Source of the DNA: SKVR01 sp964453995
Lineage (GTDB): Bacteria; Bacteroidota; Bacteroidia; Bacteroidales; UBA7960
DNA: 64,000 nucleotides
Reading direction: 5' to 3'
Assembly: GCA_964453995.1 (NCBI GenBank)
Contig: CAYVQC010000009.1
Coordinates: forward strand, 1 to 64,000
The notes beneath the pieces were generated by a model. The model was not told the DNA's origin, searched no databases, and was given only the letters and a program-made list of their open reading frames with translations. Shown one piece after another: positions 42,294 through 51,290 of this stretch (position 1 is the stretch's first letter; every line of letters starts with the position of its first letter). The position numbers were made by a program, and so were the translations under genes.

Positions 42294-43601
42294 ATGCCGA
42301 ACAAGGAAAAAGTACTCATTATCAGTTATTACTGGCCCCCCAGTGGGGGGCCGGGAGTACAGCGCTGGATGAAATTTGTGAAGTATATGCCCCTGTTTGG
42401 ACTGCAGCCTGTGGTTGTGACTGTTGACCCGTACCAGGCAACCTATCCTGTTACCGATCCGGGGTTGGCACAAGAAGTGGATCCCAGCGTGCAGGTTTAC
42501 AAAACCCCTACCCGGGAGCCTTATGCCCTGTACAAAAAAATCTTCCGCAAAAAACAAGTTCCTTATTCGGGGTTTACCAATGAAGGCAACGAAGGGATCT
42601 CTTCTGCCCTATCAAGATTTATCAGGGGCAATCTCTTTATTCCCGATGCACGAAAAGGGTGGAACCCCTATGCAGTAAGAAAAGCTGCTCAACTTATTGA
42701 GCAATGTAATATCAAATTGCTCATTACTACAAGTCCGCCCCATTCTACGCAACTGGCAGGGCTAAAACTAAAATCATTGTTTCCCCACCTTAAGTGGATT
42801 GCCGATTTGCGTGATCCCTGGACCGACATCTTTTATTACCAGAAGATGCACCATCTGCCCTTTGCCCGAAAACTTGACCTTGCCCTGGAAAAAAGTGTGC
42901 TGAACAAAGCCGATGTGGTAGTTACCGTAAGCGATCATTTGAAATCAATCTTTGAGAAAAAGCAGAATGAGGGCCATCCCAGCCCACTGGTGGTCATTCC
43001 CAACGGGTTTGACCCGGATGATTTCCAGGGTTTTAATGTTGAGCCGGAGAAAGGAATTTTTACCATCGGTTATACTGGCACATTATCAGACAGCTACAAT
43101 CTATCTGCCTTCATAAAGGCTCTTGAAAGATTACTATCAAAGGGGAATTATAATTTGCGTATGAATGTTGCCGGACATATAAGCTCCCAGTGGTCGGATA
43201 AGCTCAGCGATGTACTTGTGGGCAGACTGGTAAACCAGGGGCATGTAAATCACAGGCAGGCCATCGGTACCATGCTGCAATCCGACCTGTTGCTGCTGGT
43301 CATTCCGCAGATGCAGCAAAATGAGGGGATCATTACGGGGAAGATCTTCGAATACCTGGCCGCCAGGCGACCGGTTTTGGGCATTGGCCCCTTGAAGGGC
43401 GATGCAGCAAGTGTTCTCGGCCAAACCAAAAGTGGCCGCATGTTCGACTTTGATGATCACGAGGGGATAGAAAATTTCCTGCTAGATTTTATGGAAGGAA
43501 AAAGCCGTTTTGAACCCGATTTCAATATGGTAAATTCTTACTCGAGAAAAGCACTTACTTCAAAGCTTGCTTCCATTGCCTCCGATTTACTTCAGGAATG
43601 A
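42294..43601 (+). CDS. Glycosyltransferase family 4-like protein
   Basis: A 435-residue GT-B fold glycosyltransferase. The N-terminal half has VLIISYYWPPSGGPGVQRW (near 6-24) and WIADLRDPWTD (near 166-176); the C-terminal half has VVIPNGFDPDDF (near 233-244), the nucleotide-sugar segment IGYTGTLSDSYN and the EX7E-like region GIITGKIFEYLAARRPVL (near 345-362). Donor and acceptor are unknown; a role in surface glycan synthesis with the upstream YfhO-type protein is a reasonable inference. No signal peptide. Confidence 0.88.
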   Translation: MPNKEKVLIISYYWPPSGGPGVQRWMKFVKYMPLFGLQPVVVTVDPYQATYPVTDPGLAQEVDPSVQVYKTPTREPYALYKKIFRKKQVPYSGFTNEGNEGISSALSRFIRGNLFIPDARKGWNPYAVRKAAQLIEQCNIKLLITTSPPHSTQLAGLKLKSLFPHLKWIADLRDPWTDIFYYQKMHHLPFARKLDLALEKSVLNKADVVVTVSDHLKSIFEKKQNEGHPSPLVVIPNGFDPDDFQGFNVEPEKGIFTIGYTGTLSDSYNLSAFIKALERLLSKGNYNLRMNVAGHISSQWSDKLSDVLVGRLVNQGHVNHRQAIGTMLQSDLLLLVIPQMQQNEGIITGKIFEYLAARRPVLGIGPLKGDAASVLGQTKSGRMFDFDDHEGIENFLLDFMEGKSRFEPDFNMVNSYSRKALTSKLASIASDLLQE

Positions 43602-43630
43602 TGTGGCAGGAGCAGCATTAAGACCCACCG

Positions 43631-44560
43631 TTAATACCATGCCGGGTTAATGAGCCCCTTTCCTCTTACAATGCTATAGCCTGACAAGGCAAGATAGGAA
43701 ACGACGAAATTTAATCCTGATACGATGGAGGCAAAAACAAATAATGCCCCGAAAGTCCCCACCCATCTGTTGATGCCGGAAGAATAGCTTTCAATTTTTA
43801 TATAGTTCCACCAGTGGCCAAAATGACTGCTGATGCCAGTTGCTTCCAGACCCAAAACCACCACGTTAAACAACAGAAAGAATATAATCAGGGAGATCAG
43901 CCCCCCGGTAGCGCCCTTTATATCAGGAGGACTGAGTTCCATATGCGATGAAATACAAATGGCCAGGTACAAAAATATCCAGAATCTGTAATCACTGAAA
44001 TTGGATGTATCGAAAAGACTGGTAAGAGTGGTTTGCGAGGTGATCCAGATAGAGCGCAAAGCAGCAGTATATTCTCCCTGTACTCCCGCCACCAGCGTTT
44101 GCCCTTGCTGCTCCATACCCGAAAGGATGGGTTCCCTGTTGGGGACTAAAAAATACAAGGCACCATAAAGTACCATTGCCCCAAAGATAATAGGTCCCAT
44201 TCCAATAAAAAAGTTTCCGATGCGCTGATAGGTGCTGCCGGGGTTATAGGAATGATTGACATATCCCAAGGTGCCATCTGTTGAATTGGGAGTGTATAGC
44301 TTAATTTCGTTGATACGGTGGCGAAAAACAATGCAAAAGAGTGCATGACCAAGTTCATGTACCGGAGTGCCTATCCAACCCGTAACAAAAACATCCATTT
44401 TATGCCCTACCGTTTTTACATAGGTAAGCCTGGTGAAGCGGGCAAACAAATAAAGAATCAGCCCGAAAACAAAGAGCAGGCCCAATAGCCAGATCAATTG
44501 ACTGAAAGTGGTTGCCACCACCAGCCTGAAAAATTCAAGAATACTGTTCAATTCCCCCAT
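43631..44560 (-). CDS. Multi-pass membrane protein with HELGH metalloprotease motif
   Basis: A 309-residue protein with about five or six hydrophobic helices (near 18-41, 60-80, 117-140, 193-205, 220-245, 270-298). Helix two carries PVHELGHALFC (H68, E69, H72), the HExxH zinc motif in a membrane setting as in M50/site-2-type proteases. A second acidic partner is not obvious; SSHMELSPPDIKGATGG (near 204-220) is a candidate. It could be an intramembrane protease that cuts anti-sigma factors or signal peptides, or a DUF3267-like relative. It stands alone, convergent with the glycosyltransferase gene. Confidence 0.72.
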   Translation of the reverse strand: MGELNSILEFFRLVVATTFSQLIWLLGLLFVFGLILYLFARFTRLTYVKTVGHKMDVFVTGWIGTPVHELGHALFCIVFRHRINEIKLYTPNSTDGTLGYVNHSYNPGSTYQRIGNFFIGMGPIIFGAMVLYGALYFLVPNREPILSGMEQQGQTLVAGVQGEYTAALRSIWITSQTTLTSLFDTSNFSDYRFWIFLYLAICISSHMELSPPDIKGATGGLISLIIFFLLFNVVVLGLEATGISSHFGHWWNYIKIESYSSGINRWVGTFGALFVFASIVSGLNFVVSYLALSGYSIVRGKGLINPAWY

Positions 44561-44663
44561 TATGATTCTGGTTAGTGTTTTCGGGCACTAAAATAACTGA
44601 TTTCGGGTAACAAAGCCAATGAGGTAACAAATAAAATTGTGAGAATCAGGGATGGTAGAAACG

Positions 44664-44700
44664 AAAAAAGGATTACAACCCTAAGTTGCAATCCTTTTTT
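44664..44700 (-). terminator. Terminator of the tRNA-Val gene
   Basis: A 15-bp stem with one mismatch (44664-44678 with 44686-44700) ending in six A/T pairs, so it could act in both directions. It stands just past the 3' end of the tRNA on the minus strand. Confidence 0.8.
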
Positions 44701-44705
44701 CAACG

Positions 44706-44780
44706 TGGGACGTACAAGATTCGAACCTGTGACCTCATGCCTGTCAAGCATGCGCTCTAAACCTACTGAGCTAACGTCCC
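44706..44780 (-). tRNA. tRNA-Val (anticodon GAC)
   Basis: Read on the minus strand: a 7-bp acceptor stem GGGACGT/ACGTCCC, D stem GCTC/GAGC, anticodon stem CATGC/GCATG around the loop TTGACAG (anticodon GAC, reading GUC), and a T arm with TTCGAAT. The discriminator is A and the CCA end is not encoded. A terminator follows directly. Confidence 0.95.
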
Positions 44781-44898
44781 GGTTAAATAGTTTTCAATAC
44801 CCATCGAATTCTTCAGGCGGGCTATTGCGCTTTGGAGCTTGCTTTACCTGAAACGGGAATACAAAAGTATGAAAAAATGTATTTCCGAAAGCCAAACT

Positions 44899-46428
44899 CT
44901 ACAAAGGAATATTTCCGTGTTTTTTGGCAGGAACTGTTTCCCGCTTATTCTCGGTCATTTCCAGTGCCTGGATAAGTTTCAGGCGTGTCTGACGGGGATA
45001 GATAATCTCATCGATATGCCCCGACTCTGCAGCTTTGTAGGGTGAGCAAAACTTGTCGCGGTATTCCTCGGTAGCTTTAACCTTTTCTTCATCGTTGAGT
45101 TTGTTGCGGTAAATAATATTTACAGCACCATCGGGGCCCATTACAGCAATTTCGGCTGTAGGATACGCGTAATTCACATCGGCTCCCAGGTGCTTGCTGG
45201 CCATCACTACATATGCTCCTCCGTATGATTTGCGAGTGATAACGGTAATTTTGGGCACAGTGGCTTCGGCGTATGCATATAAAAGTTTTGCCCCATGCTT
45301 TATGATACCGCCCAGTTCCTGGTCTACCCCCGGCAAAAAGCCAGGCACATCGCAGAAGGTGATGATGGGGATGTTAAAGGCATCGCAGAATCTAACGAAC
45401 CGGGCCCCCTTAAGTGATGCGGCAATATCCAGAACACCGGCCAGCATTGCTGGTTGGTTGGCTACAATGCCTACGGGCTTGCCATTGAGACGGGCAAAAC
45501 CCGTGATAATGTTTTGGGCATAGTGCGGCTGTACCTCGAAAAAGTTGTAATCGTCAGCCACGGCGGTGATGATCTCCATCATGTCATAAGGCTTGTTGGG
45601 ATCAGAGGGTACAAGCTCGCGCAGTTTCATCTCTTCGCGATGGGGAGAATCAGTGCAGGGTTTTACCGGGGGATCTTCCATGTTATTGGAAGGCAAATAG
45701 CTTATCAGCTCACGGATCATCATCATGGCCTGTTCATCATCATCGGCAGTGAAATGTGCCACACCACTTTTTGAGTTGTGGGTCATGGCTCCGCCGAGCT
45801 CTTCTTTGGTAACATCTTCGTGGGTAACAGTTTTGATCACATCAGGCCCGGTAACAAACATATAACTGGTTTTGCGTGTCATGAAGATGAAATCGGTAAT
45901 GGCAGGAGAATATACTGCACCGCCGGCACAAGGGCCCAGGATGGCACTGATCTGGGGTACAACACCACTGGCGCGTACATTACGGATGAAGATGTCGCCA
46001 TACCCGGCAAGACTTTCCACCCCTTCCTGTATGCGGGCACCCCCACTGTCGTTAAGACCGATGATGGGGGCTCCCATCTTAACAGCAAGGTCCATAATCT
46101 TGGTAACTTTGTTGGCATTGGCACGGCTGAGGGAGCCGCCAAAGACAGTAAAATCCTGGGCAAATACATAGACCAACCTGCCGTCGATCTTGCCGTAACC
46201 TGTCACTATTCCGTCACCGGGAATGGGCTCGGTATTAAAATCAGGATTTTTACTGGTGACAAACTTATCGATCTCAACAAAAGTATCAGGATCCAGCAGG
46301 TCCCTGATACGCTCGCGGGCAATTTTTCGCCCCGATGCATGGATCTTGTCTATCTTTTCCTGTCCGCCGCCCATTTCGGCAGATTTGTGCATTTGGGTTA
46401 GCTTGTCGATTTTTTGTTTTGTATCCAT
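44899..46428 (-). CDS. pccB: Propionyl-CoA-type carboxylase, carboxyltransferase subunit
   Basis: A 509-residue carboxyltransferase with two crotonase-like halves. Marks of the propionyl-CoA carboxylase/methylmalonyl-CoA decarboxylase group are FGGSLSRANANKV, GLNDSGGARIQEGVESLAGY, GPCAGGAVYSPA, CDVPGFLPGVDQELGGIIKHGAK and TRKSYGGAYVVMASKHLG. It forms a unit with a separate biotinyl protein and biotin carboxylase upstream on the same strand. The predicted reaction is propionyl-CoA to methylmalonyl-CoA; a decarboxylase working in the other direction would need membrane subunits, which are absent here. The window thus holds a second acyl-CoA carboxylase beside the MCC genes. Confidence 0.92.
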   Translation of the reverse strand: MDTKQKIDKLTQMHKSAEMGGGQEKIDKIHASGRKIARERIRDLLDPDTFVEIDKFVTSKNPDFNTEPIPGDGIVTGYGKIDGRLVYVFAQDFTVFGGSLSRANANKVTKIMDLAVKMGAPIIGLNDSGGARIQEGVESLAGYGDIFIRNVRASGVVPQISAILGPCAGGAVYSPAITDFIFMTRKTSYMFVTGPDVIKTVTHEDVTKEELGGAMTHNSKSGVAHFTADDDEQAMMMIRELISYLPSNNMEDPPVKPCTDSPHREEMKLRELVPSDPNKPYDMMEIITAVADDYNFFEVQPHYAQNIITGFARLNGKPVGIVANQPAMLAGVLDIAASLKGARFVRFCDAFNIPIITFCDVPGFLPGVDQELGGIIKHGAKLLYAYAEATVPKITVITRKSYGGAYVVMASKHLGADVNYAYPTAEIAVMGPDGAVNIIYRNKLNDEEKVKATEEYRDKFCSPYKAAESGHIDEIIYPRQTRLKLIQALEMTENKRETVPAKKHGNIPL

Positions 46429-46583
46429 TTTTCAAGTTTTTACTCCGAAGACAAAGAGACGCAGTGTTTATTTAAAGTTACCCTGGTTTCCTGTCTTTGA
46501 TTAAAAGTTGTTCACAAATCTTTTGAATCCATCTTTTAAAGTGGCGTATTGAGATAATCTGATTTCTCCCTCTCAGCGGTTAC

Positions 46584-47093
46584 CTACTCAATCACCACCA
46601 TTACTTTTTTGGCTTCCACGGTATCGCCCTCTTTTACCCTGATGTCTTTCACCACGCCCTCTTTTTTAGCTTTAAATTCGCTTTCCATTTTCATGGCCGA
46701 AAAAATTACCAGTGTTTGTCCGGCCTCGATAGTATCTCCTATGTTTACGGGGATCTTCACTACTTTGCCCGGGATGGGTGCCACAACAGTATTTTCTGCA
46801 TCATCATCACCGCCTTTCATTCGAGCGGCCTGGTATTTGGATTCAGCATCAATAATCTCAGCCTCATATGACTTGTTGTAGGTGTTGATGGTGTATTTCT
46901 TTACATTTTCACCGGGGATCAATTCGATGTTATAAGAATTATGATCGTGGATCATAGAAAAAATGCCTGGGTTTACTTTTTCAAAGTCAAGGTTGTATTC
47001 TTTTTCATCTACCCTGATCCTTACATGCGAGCCATCCCACTGGAGCAATTGTACTTTTGCGGTTCGGCCATTTACTTTCACTTCGTACGACAT
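46584..47093 (-). CDS. Biotin carboxyl carrier protein subunit
   Basis: A 169-residue biotinyl protein. The N-terminal part (about 1-85) is a beta-rich assembly region (YEVKVNGRTAKVQLLQW). An acidic linker near 90-100 (GGDDDAENT) leads to a biotinyl/lipoyl domain (about 100-169) with APIPGKVVKIPV and the biotin site FSAMKMES (K135). It carries carboxybiotin from the biotin carboxylase encoded 12 bases upstream to the carboxyltransferase encoded downstream. The free-standing carrier contrasts with the fused alpha subunit of the MCC system in this window. Confidence 0.9.
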   Translation of the reverse strand: MSYEVKVNGRTAKVQLLQWDGSHVRIRVDEKEYNLDFEKVNPGIFSMIHDHNSYNIELIPGENVKKYTINTYNKSYEAEIIDAESKYQAARMKGGDDDAENTVVAPIPGKVVKIPVNIGDTIEAGQTLVIFSAMKMESEFKAKKEGVVKDIRVKEGDTVEAKKVMVVIE

Positions 47094-47105
47094 AGTTTTT
47101 TCCTT

Positions 47106-48614
47106 TTAGAGTTTCAACACACTTCTGATTCTGCTATAGTCTTTCCAGTTGTTCTTCAGTGCGGTCATTTCTTTGGGTGAAGCTTTGCGAATGCGGTAAT
47201 GGTATTCCAGGAATGCTGCAATAATCACCATATCTTCGCAGCCATCGTCGCAGGGCTGATGGTTCTTCATCAGGTGCTTCATATTTTCATCGATGAAATG
47301 GGTAGTGTAGTTTCCCTTGACAAAATCGGGTGCAGTCATTATGTTTTCAAGAAAAACCAGTGAATTTTTCACCCCTGCAATTTTAAACTCCTGCAGTGCT
47401 CTGATGGTACGTTCAATGGCATCGGCACGATCGCGACCCCATACGATGAGTTTGGCAATAAGCGGGTCGTAATAGATAGGAATTTCAAAACCTTCATAAA
47501 TATATCCATCCACTCTAACCCCTACGCCATAGGGAATGGTAATGTGAGTAACCTTTCCCGGGGCAGGCATAAAATTATTGGAAGCATCCTCAGCATATAC
47601 CCGGCATTCTATGGCATGTCCGTTTTGTTTGAGTTCTTCCTGTTTCAGGGTAAGTTGCTTGCCTGAAGCAATATTGATCTGTTCCTTTACCAGATCGACG
47701 CCTACCACCCTTTCGGTAATGGGGTGTTCTACCTGCAGGCGGGTGTTCATTTCCAGGAAATAGTAATTGAGGCTGTTGTCAACGATAAACTCTATTGTGC
47801 CGGCCCCTTCGTAGTTTACGGCTTTTGCAGCTGCCACCGCGGCCTGGCCCATTTTTTCCCTTATTTCAGGAGTGAGGATGGGAGAGGGGGTTTCCTCGAT
47901 AATCTTTTGATGGCGTCGTTGTACTGAGCATTCGCGTTCAAAAAGATGGATTACATTGCCATGCTGATCTGCCAGGATTTGAAACTCAATGTGATGAGGC
48001 GACTCAATATATTTTTCAATATATACGGCATCATCGCCAAAGGCAGATTTGGCCTCAGAGCGCGCCGCCCTGACAGAGCTTTTGATATCTGCCTCTTTTT
48101 TTACTAGCCTCATGCCCTTGCCTCCACCCCCGGCCGATGCTTTCACCATTACTGGCAGGCCAACCTTCCTGACCGTCGCGATGGCTTCTGCTTCAGAAGA
48201 AATGGCGGATTCTGTTCCGGGAACTACCGGCACTCCTGCTGCGATCATGGTTTTTCGGGCAGTAATCTTGTCTCCCATTTGTGAAATGGCGTAGGGTTTA
48301 GGACCTATGAATATAATTCCTGCGTCCTGGCATTTTTGCGAAAAGGTTGCATTCTCCGATAAAAACCCGTAACCCGGATGGATAGCATCAGCCTTGCTGG
48401 CTTTTGCAACCTCCAGGATTTTTTCCATGTGGAGATATGATTCTGCTGAGGGGGAGGGGCCTATGTGGTAGGCTTCGTCGGCATAGAGTACATGCATTGC
48501 TTTACGGTCGGCATCTGAATACACGGCAACCGTAATGATGCCCATCTCGCGGCACGATCGCATAATCCTTACTGCTATCTCGCCGCGGTTGGCAACCAAA
48601 ACTTTTTTTATCAT
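47106..48614 (-). CDS. accC: Biotin carboxylase subunit (propionyl-CoA-type carboxylase)
   Basis: A 502-residue ATP-grasp biotin carboxylase without a biotinyl domain. IKKVLVANRGEIAVRIMRS opens the protein; KASAGGGGKGMRLV is the ATP loop (near 160-173), and HHIEFQILADQHGN and EMNTRLQVEHPITERVVGVDLV hold active-site residues. The frame is open 45 codons upstream of the ATG at 48614, but that part has no family similarity, so the later ATG is used. A C-terminal stretch beyond the usual 450 residues (about 455-502) ends in a region rich in Lys and Arg. It is first in the three-gene carboxylase unit. Confidence 0.92.
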   Translation of the reverse strand: MIKKVLVANRGEIAVRIMRSCREMGIITVAVYSDADRKAMHVLYADEAYHIGPSPSAESYLHMEKILEVAKASKADAIHPGYGFLSENATFSQKCQDAGIIFIGPKPYAISQMGDKITARKTMIAAGVPVVPGTESAISSEAEAIATVRKVGLPVMVKASAGGGGKGMRLVKKEADIKSSVRAARSEAKSAFGDDAVYIEKYIESPHHIEFQILADQHGNVIHLFERECSVQRRHQKIIEETPSPILTPEIREKMGQAAVAAAKAVNYEGAGTIEFIVDNSLNYYFLEMNTRLQVEHPITERVVGVDLVKEQINIASGKQLTLKQEELKQNGHAIECRVYAEDASNNFMPAPGKVTHITIPYGVGVRVDGYIYEGFEIPIYYDPLIAKLIVWGRDRADAIERTIRALQEFKIAGVKNSLVFLENIMTAPDFVKGNYTTHFIDENMKHLMKNHQPCDDGCEDMVIIAAFLEYHYRIRKASPKEMTALKNNWKDYSRIRSVLKL

Positions 48615-48927
48615 AGCCTGATTTTTTGGTTTTTTTCTTGAACCTTCCTGTAAATATAAAAAACATCGTCCAGAAAAAAGAGAAAAAAATGGGACTGGTT
48701 GATGTTTATGTGTGTTTGGTATTGAATTTATAACTTCTTTAAATGACAAGTTCCGGTGTTTTGTTCGATTTCAGCATGACATTTTTTATGACATTTTGTC
48801 GCAAAAAGACTTTGGCAACTTCTTTGATATTAGCACGCATCTAAATAAATAGATATAACTTAGATTGTAATCAACCCGGCTTTGTTTTAACTTTGTAAAA
48901 AAAGCCTTATCGTAAAAAAGCACAGAT
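48615..48927. other. Divergent intergenic region (carboxylase unit / thioredoxin reductase fusion)
   Basis: About 310 bases. It contains the clear promoter of the plus-strand gene (48865-48895). For the minus-strand carboxylase unit only a weak TATATTTA box was seen. No ORF or hairpin of note. Confidence 0.45.
48865..48895 (+). promoter_or_regulatory. Promoter of the thioredoxin-thioredoxin reductase fusion gene
   Basis: TTG (48865-48867), 20 bases, then TAACTTTG (48888-48895): a full match to the Bacteroidota pattern, with a leader of about 25 bases. Confidence 0.65.
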
Positions 48928-50205
48928 ATGTTAACAGAGATCAAACAACAAGATTTTGAAAAAGAATTGCAAGCACATGAAAACCTGGTGCTGGATTTTT
49001 ATTCTACCGAATGCCCCCCATGTGAAGCTTTGGCGCCCAAATTTGAGAGCCTTGCCAGCCATTATGGCGATGATATTCATTTCGCAAAGATGTTTCGCCA
49101 GGGCAACCGCGAGCTGGCCGAAAAATTAGGTGTTAAATCCTCGCCTACTCTTATTTTTTTCAAAAACGGACAAGAAACCGGTGAGCGACTGATTGGAGGA
49201 ATAAAGAAATCGGATATCGTAAAAAATCTTGATGCCCTGCTTCCTGAAGCAAGAGTAGCAGAAATAAAAAAGAATATAAAACCGGTAGTAACAAATACCG
49301 ATGTAATTGTGCTGGGGGCAGGTCCAGGGGGAATGGCCGCAGGAATTTACCTGGCGCAGGCAAAAATTGACACCATTCTGATAGACCAGGCACTACCCGG
49401 CGGACAGGTAACTACTACCCACCAGGTATCAAATTATCCAGGCTTTATTGAACCCCAAAAAGGATTTATGCTCTCTCACTATATGTCAGAACAGGCCAAG
49501 GCAGCCGGTGTTCAGTTCAAGGTGGCGGTAGATGTAAACAAGGTAGATCTTACCAAAAAGGAAGTAGTTATTGATGGGTATGAAACCATCAAAGCCAAAA
49601 AGATTATTATTTCTACCGGTGCCTCACCCCGTTATCTGCACATTGACGGAGAAAAAGAATATTATGGAAAGGGAATATCCTACTGTGCCACCTGCGATGC
49701 CAAATACTACCACGATAAAGAAGTAGTCATCATCGGAGGGGGGAATACAGCCGTGGAAGAATCGGAGTTTATTTCCAAATTTGCTTCAAAGATCACTATG
49801 GTTCAGCAATTGCCTCAACTTACGGCCAACAAGGCTGCCCAGGAACGGTGCTACGCTGATCCTAAAATTGATGTTTTGCTGGAGCATGAGCCCCGGGGAT
49901 TTTATAAAAACGGCTCTGATAAGATGCTGGTAAAGATAGAGGATCTGAAAACCGGACAAGTTAAAGACCTTGAGACCGATGGTGTATTTGTTTTTGTGGG
50001 AATGAAGCCCAATACTGATTTTGTGAATGAAACCATTGAAACAGATGCCTGGGGCTACCTTAAGGTGGATGATGAAATGCGCACCAGTATTCCCGGTGTA
50101 TATGCCGTTGGAGATGTTATCAGCAAAAAATACCGCCAGATTACCACGGCTGTTGGCGACGGTACCATAGCATCTATTGCCTGTGCCAAAGAGATCGATA
50201 ACTAA
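48928..50205 (+). CDS. Thioredoxin-thioredoxin reductase fusion protein
   Basis: A 425-residue fusion. Residues 1-108 form a thioredoxin fold with active site ECPPC (C29, C32) and cis-Pro segment KSSPTLIFF (P73). Residues 122-425 form a low-molecular-weight thioredoxin reductase with the FAD loop GAGPGGMAAGIYLAQ (130-144), redox pair CATCDAKYY (C253, C256), NADPH loop IGGGNTAVEE and C-terminal IPGVYAVGDV. Electrons would pass NADPH-FAD-CATC-thioredoxin within one chain or between chains. The order is the opposite of the Mycobacterium leprae reductase-thioredoxin fusion. The thioredoxin lacks the usual WCGPC. It could reduce ribonucleotide reductase or peroxiredoxins; the partner is unknown. 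Confidence 0.9.
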   Translation: MLTEIKQQDFEKELQAHENLVLDFYSTECPPCEALAPKFESLASHYGDDIHFAKMFRQGNRELAEKLGVKSSPTLIFFKNGQETGERLIGGIKKSDIVKNLDALLPEARVAEIKKNIKPVVTNTDVIVLGAGPGGMAAGIYLAQAKIDTILIDQALPGGQVTTTHQVSNYPGFIEPQKGFMLSHYMSEQAKAAGVQFKVAVDVNKVDLTKKEVVIDGYETIKAKKIIISTGASPRYLHIDGEKEYYGKGISYCATCDAKYYHDKEVVIIGGGNTAVEESEFISKFASKITMVQQLPQLTANKAAQERCYADPKIDVLLEHEPRGFYKNGSDKMLVKIEDLKTGQVKDLETDGVFVFVGMKPNTDFVNETIETDAWGYLKVDDEMRTSIPGVYAVGDVISKKYRQITTAVGDGTIASIACAKEIDN

Positions 50206-50222
50206 ACTGCGCTCTAAACAGC

Positions 50223-50696
50223 TTATTCGTTGTGGTAATTTTCGCCCCGCAGAATGGTAAAAGCCCGGTAAAGTTGTTCTGTAAAAAACAGCCGCACCAT
50301 TTGGTGAGAAAAGGTCATTCGTGAAAGGGATATGGTGAAATTGGCTTTTTGCCTGAGTTCATTGCCAAACCCCCATGCCCCGCCTACCACAAAAGCCATT
50401 TCACGGGTACCGGCATTCATACGCTTTTGAAGGAATTCAGCAAACTCAACCGAGCTGAATTCCTTTCCTTTTTCATCCAGCAATACAATGCAGTCAGTCT
50501 TTTCTAGTTGCTTAAGCAGGATTTCACCTTCTTTTTGTTTTACCAGTTCAGGAGGCATTCCCGCAGTTTTTTTTATAGCCGGTAATTCTTTCACTTCAAA
50601 GGAAGTATAATGGCGAAGTCGCTTCAGGTAAAGTTCGGTGCCCTGGCGCAGGTAGGCTTCTTCTGTTTTTCCTATGGTTAGCAGATTGATCTTCAT
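50223..50696 (-). CDS. rlmH: 23S rRNA (pseudouridine1915-N3)-methyltransferase
   Basis: A 157-residue SPOUT methyltransferase that methylates pseudouridine 1915 in helix 69 of 23S rRNA on assembled ribosomes. Diagnostic features are KINLLTIGKT at the start, CIVLLDEKGKEFSS (near 69-82), FVVGGAWGFGNEL (near 102-114) and the C-terminal FSHQMVRLFFTEQLYRAFTI with RGENYHNE. Length matches the family (about 155). Its end faces the fusion gene, 17 bases away. Confidence 0.97.
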   Translation of the reverse strand: MKINLLTIGKTEEAYLRQGTELYLKRLRHYTSFEVKELPAIKKTAGMPPELVKQKEGEILLKQLEKTDCIVLLDEKGKEFSSVEFAEFLQKRMNAGTREMAFVVGGAWGFGNELRQKANFTISLSRMTFSHQMVRLFFTEQLYRAFTILRGENYHNE

Positions 50697-50873
50697 GAGC
50701 CGAAAATAACGGTTTTATCGGTAAGTTAACGCAAAAAAAATGTACCTTTATCCCTCTCTACACCCAATCACAGAAAATATTTACAGGGAAGCGAAAAAAT
50801 AACTACGATTGGTTTGGTTTTTGAAAGAAAGGAATGATTTTGTTATGCAGTTGACAAAAAATTGATTTTCACC

Positions 50874-51290
50874 ATGAATAAAAAAATTTTCAGGATATTC
50901 ACAGTCCTTTTGTTTCTTGGTTTTACTACACTGCTCATTGGCGCACCTGGACAAAATGGGGATGCAGCAAGGCAGGTAACAGAAGCACTGAACAAAGGCA
51001 ATGCCCGCGATGTGGCACAACATTTCGGTTCCACGGTCGATTTGAAGCTTCCCGGTAACGAGGGAACCTACAGCCGAAACCAGGCTGAACTGATACTGAG
51101 GAATTTTTTCTCTGCGAATAGCGCAGGTTCTTTCTCGCTGCAGCACCAAGGGAAGCCATCTCGTGACGGGTCCGTTTATGTGATCGGAACCTACATAGCA
51201 AAAAATGGCACCTCTTTCCGTACCTATTTTCTTCTTAAAAAGATTTCAGATAAAATGGTGCTTCATTTGCTGCAAATGGAAGAGCAGTAA
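50874..51290 (+). CDS. DUF4783 family exported protein
   Basis: A 138-residue protein with a signal peptide (KKIFRIFTVLLFLGFTTLLIG) and a compact alpha+beta domain resembling the NTF2-like DUF4783 family of Bacteroidota: ALNKGNARDVAQHFGSTVDLKLPG, then GTYSRNQAELILRNFFSAN and YVIGTYIAKNGTSFRTYFLL. Function unknown. An upstream in-frame TTG was rejected in favour of the ATG at 50874, which places the signal peptide properly. It is followed by a strong terminator, so it is probably a single-gene unit. Confidence 0.85.
   Translation: MNKKIFRIFTVLLFLGFTTLLIGAPGQNGDAARQVTEALNKGNARDVAQHFGSTVDLKLPGNEGTYSRNQAELILRNFFSANSAGSFSLQHQGKPSRDGSVYVIGTYIAKNGTSFRTYFLLKKISDKMVLHLLQMEEQ

Noticed and set aside
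44706..44780. tRNA first read as tRNA-Asp because the plus strand shows GTC
   Set aside because: The gene is on the minus strand; the loop there is TTGACAG, so the anticodon is GAC (Val).
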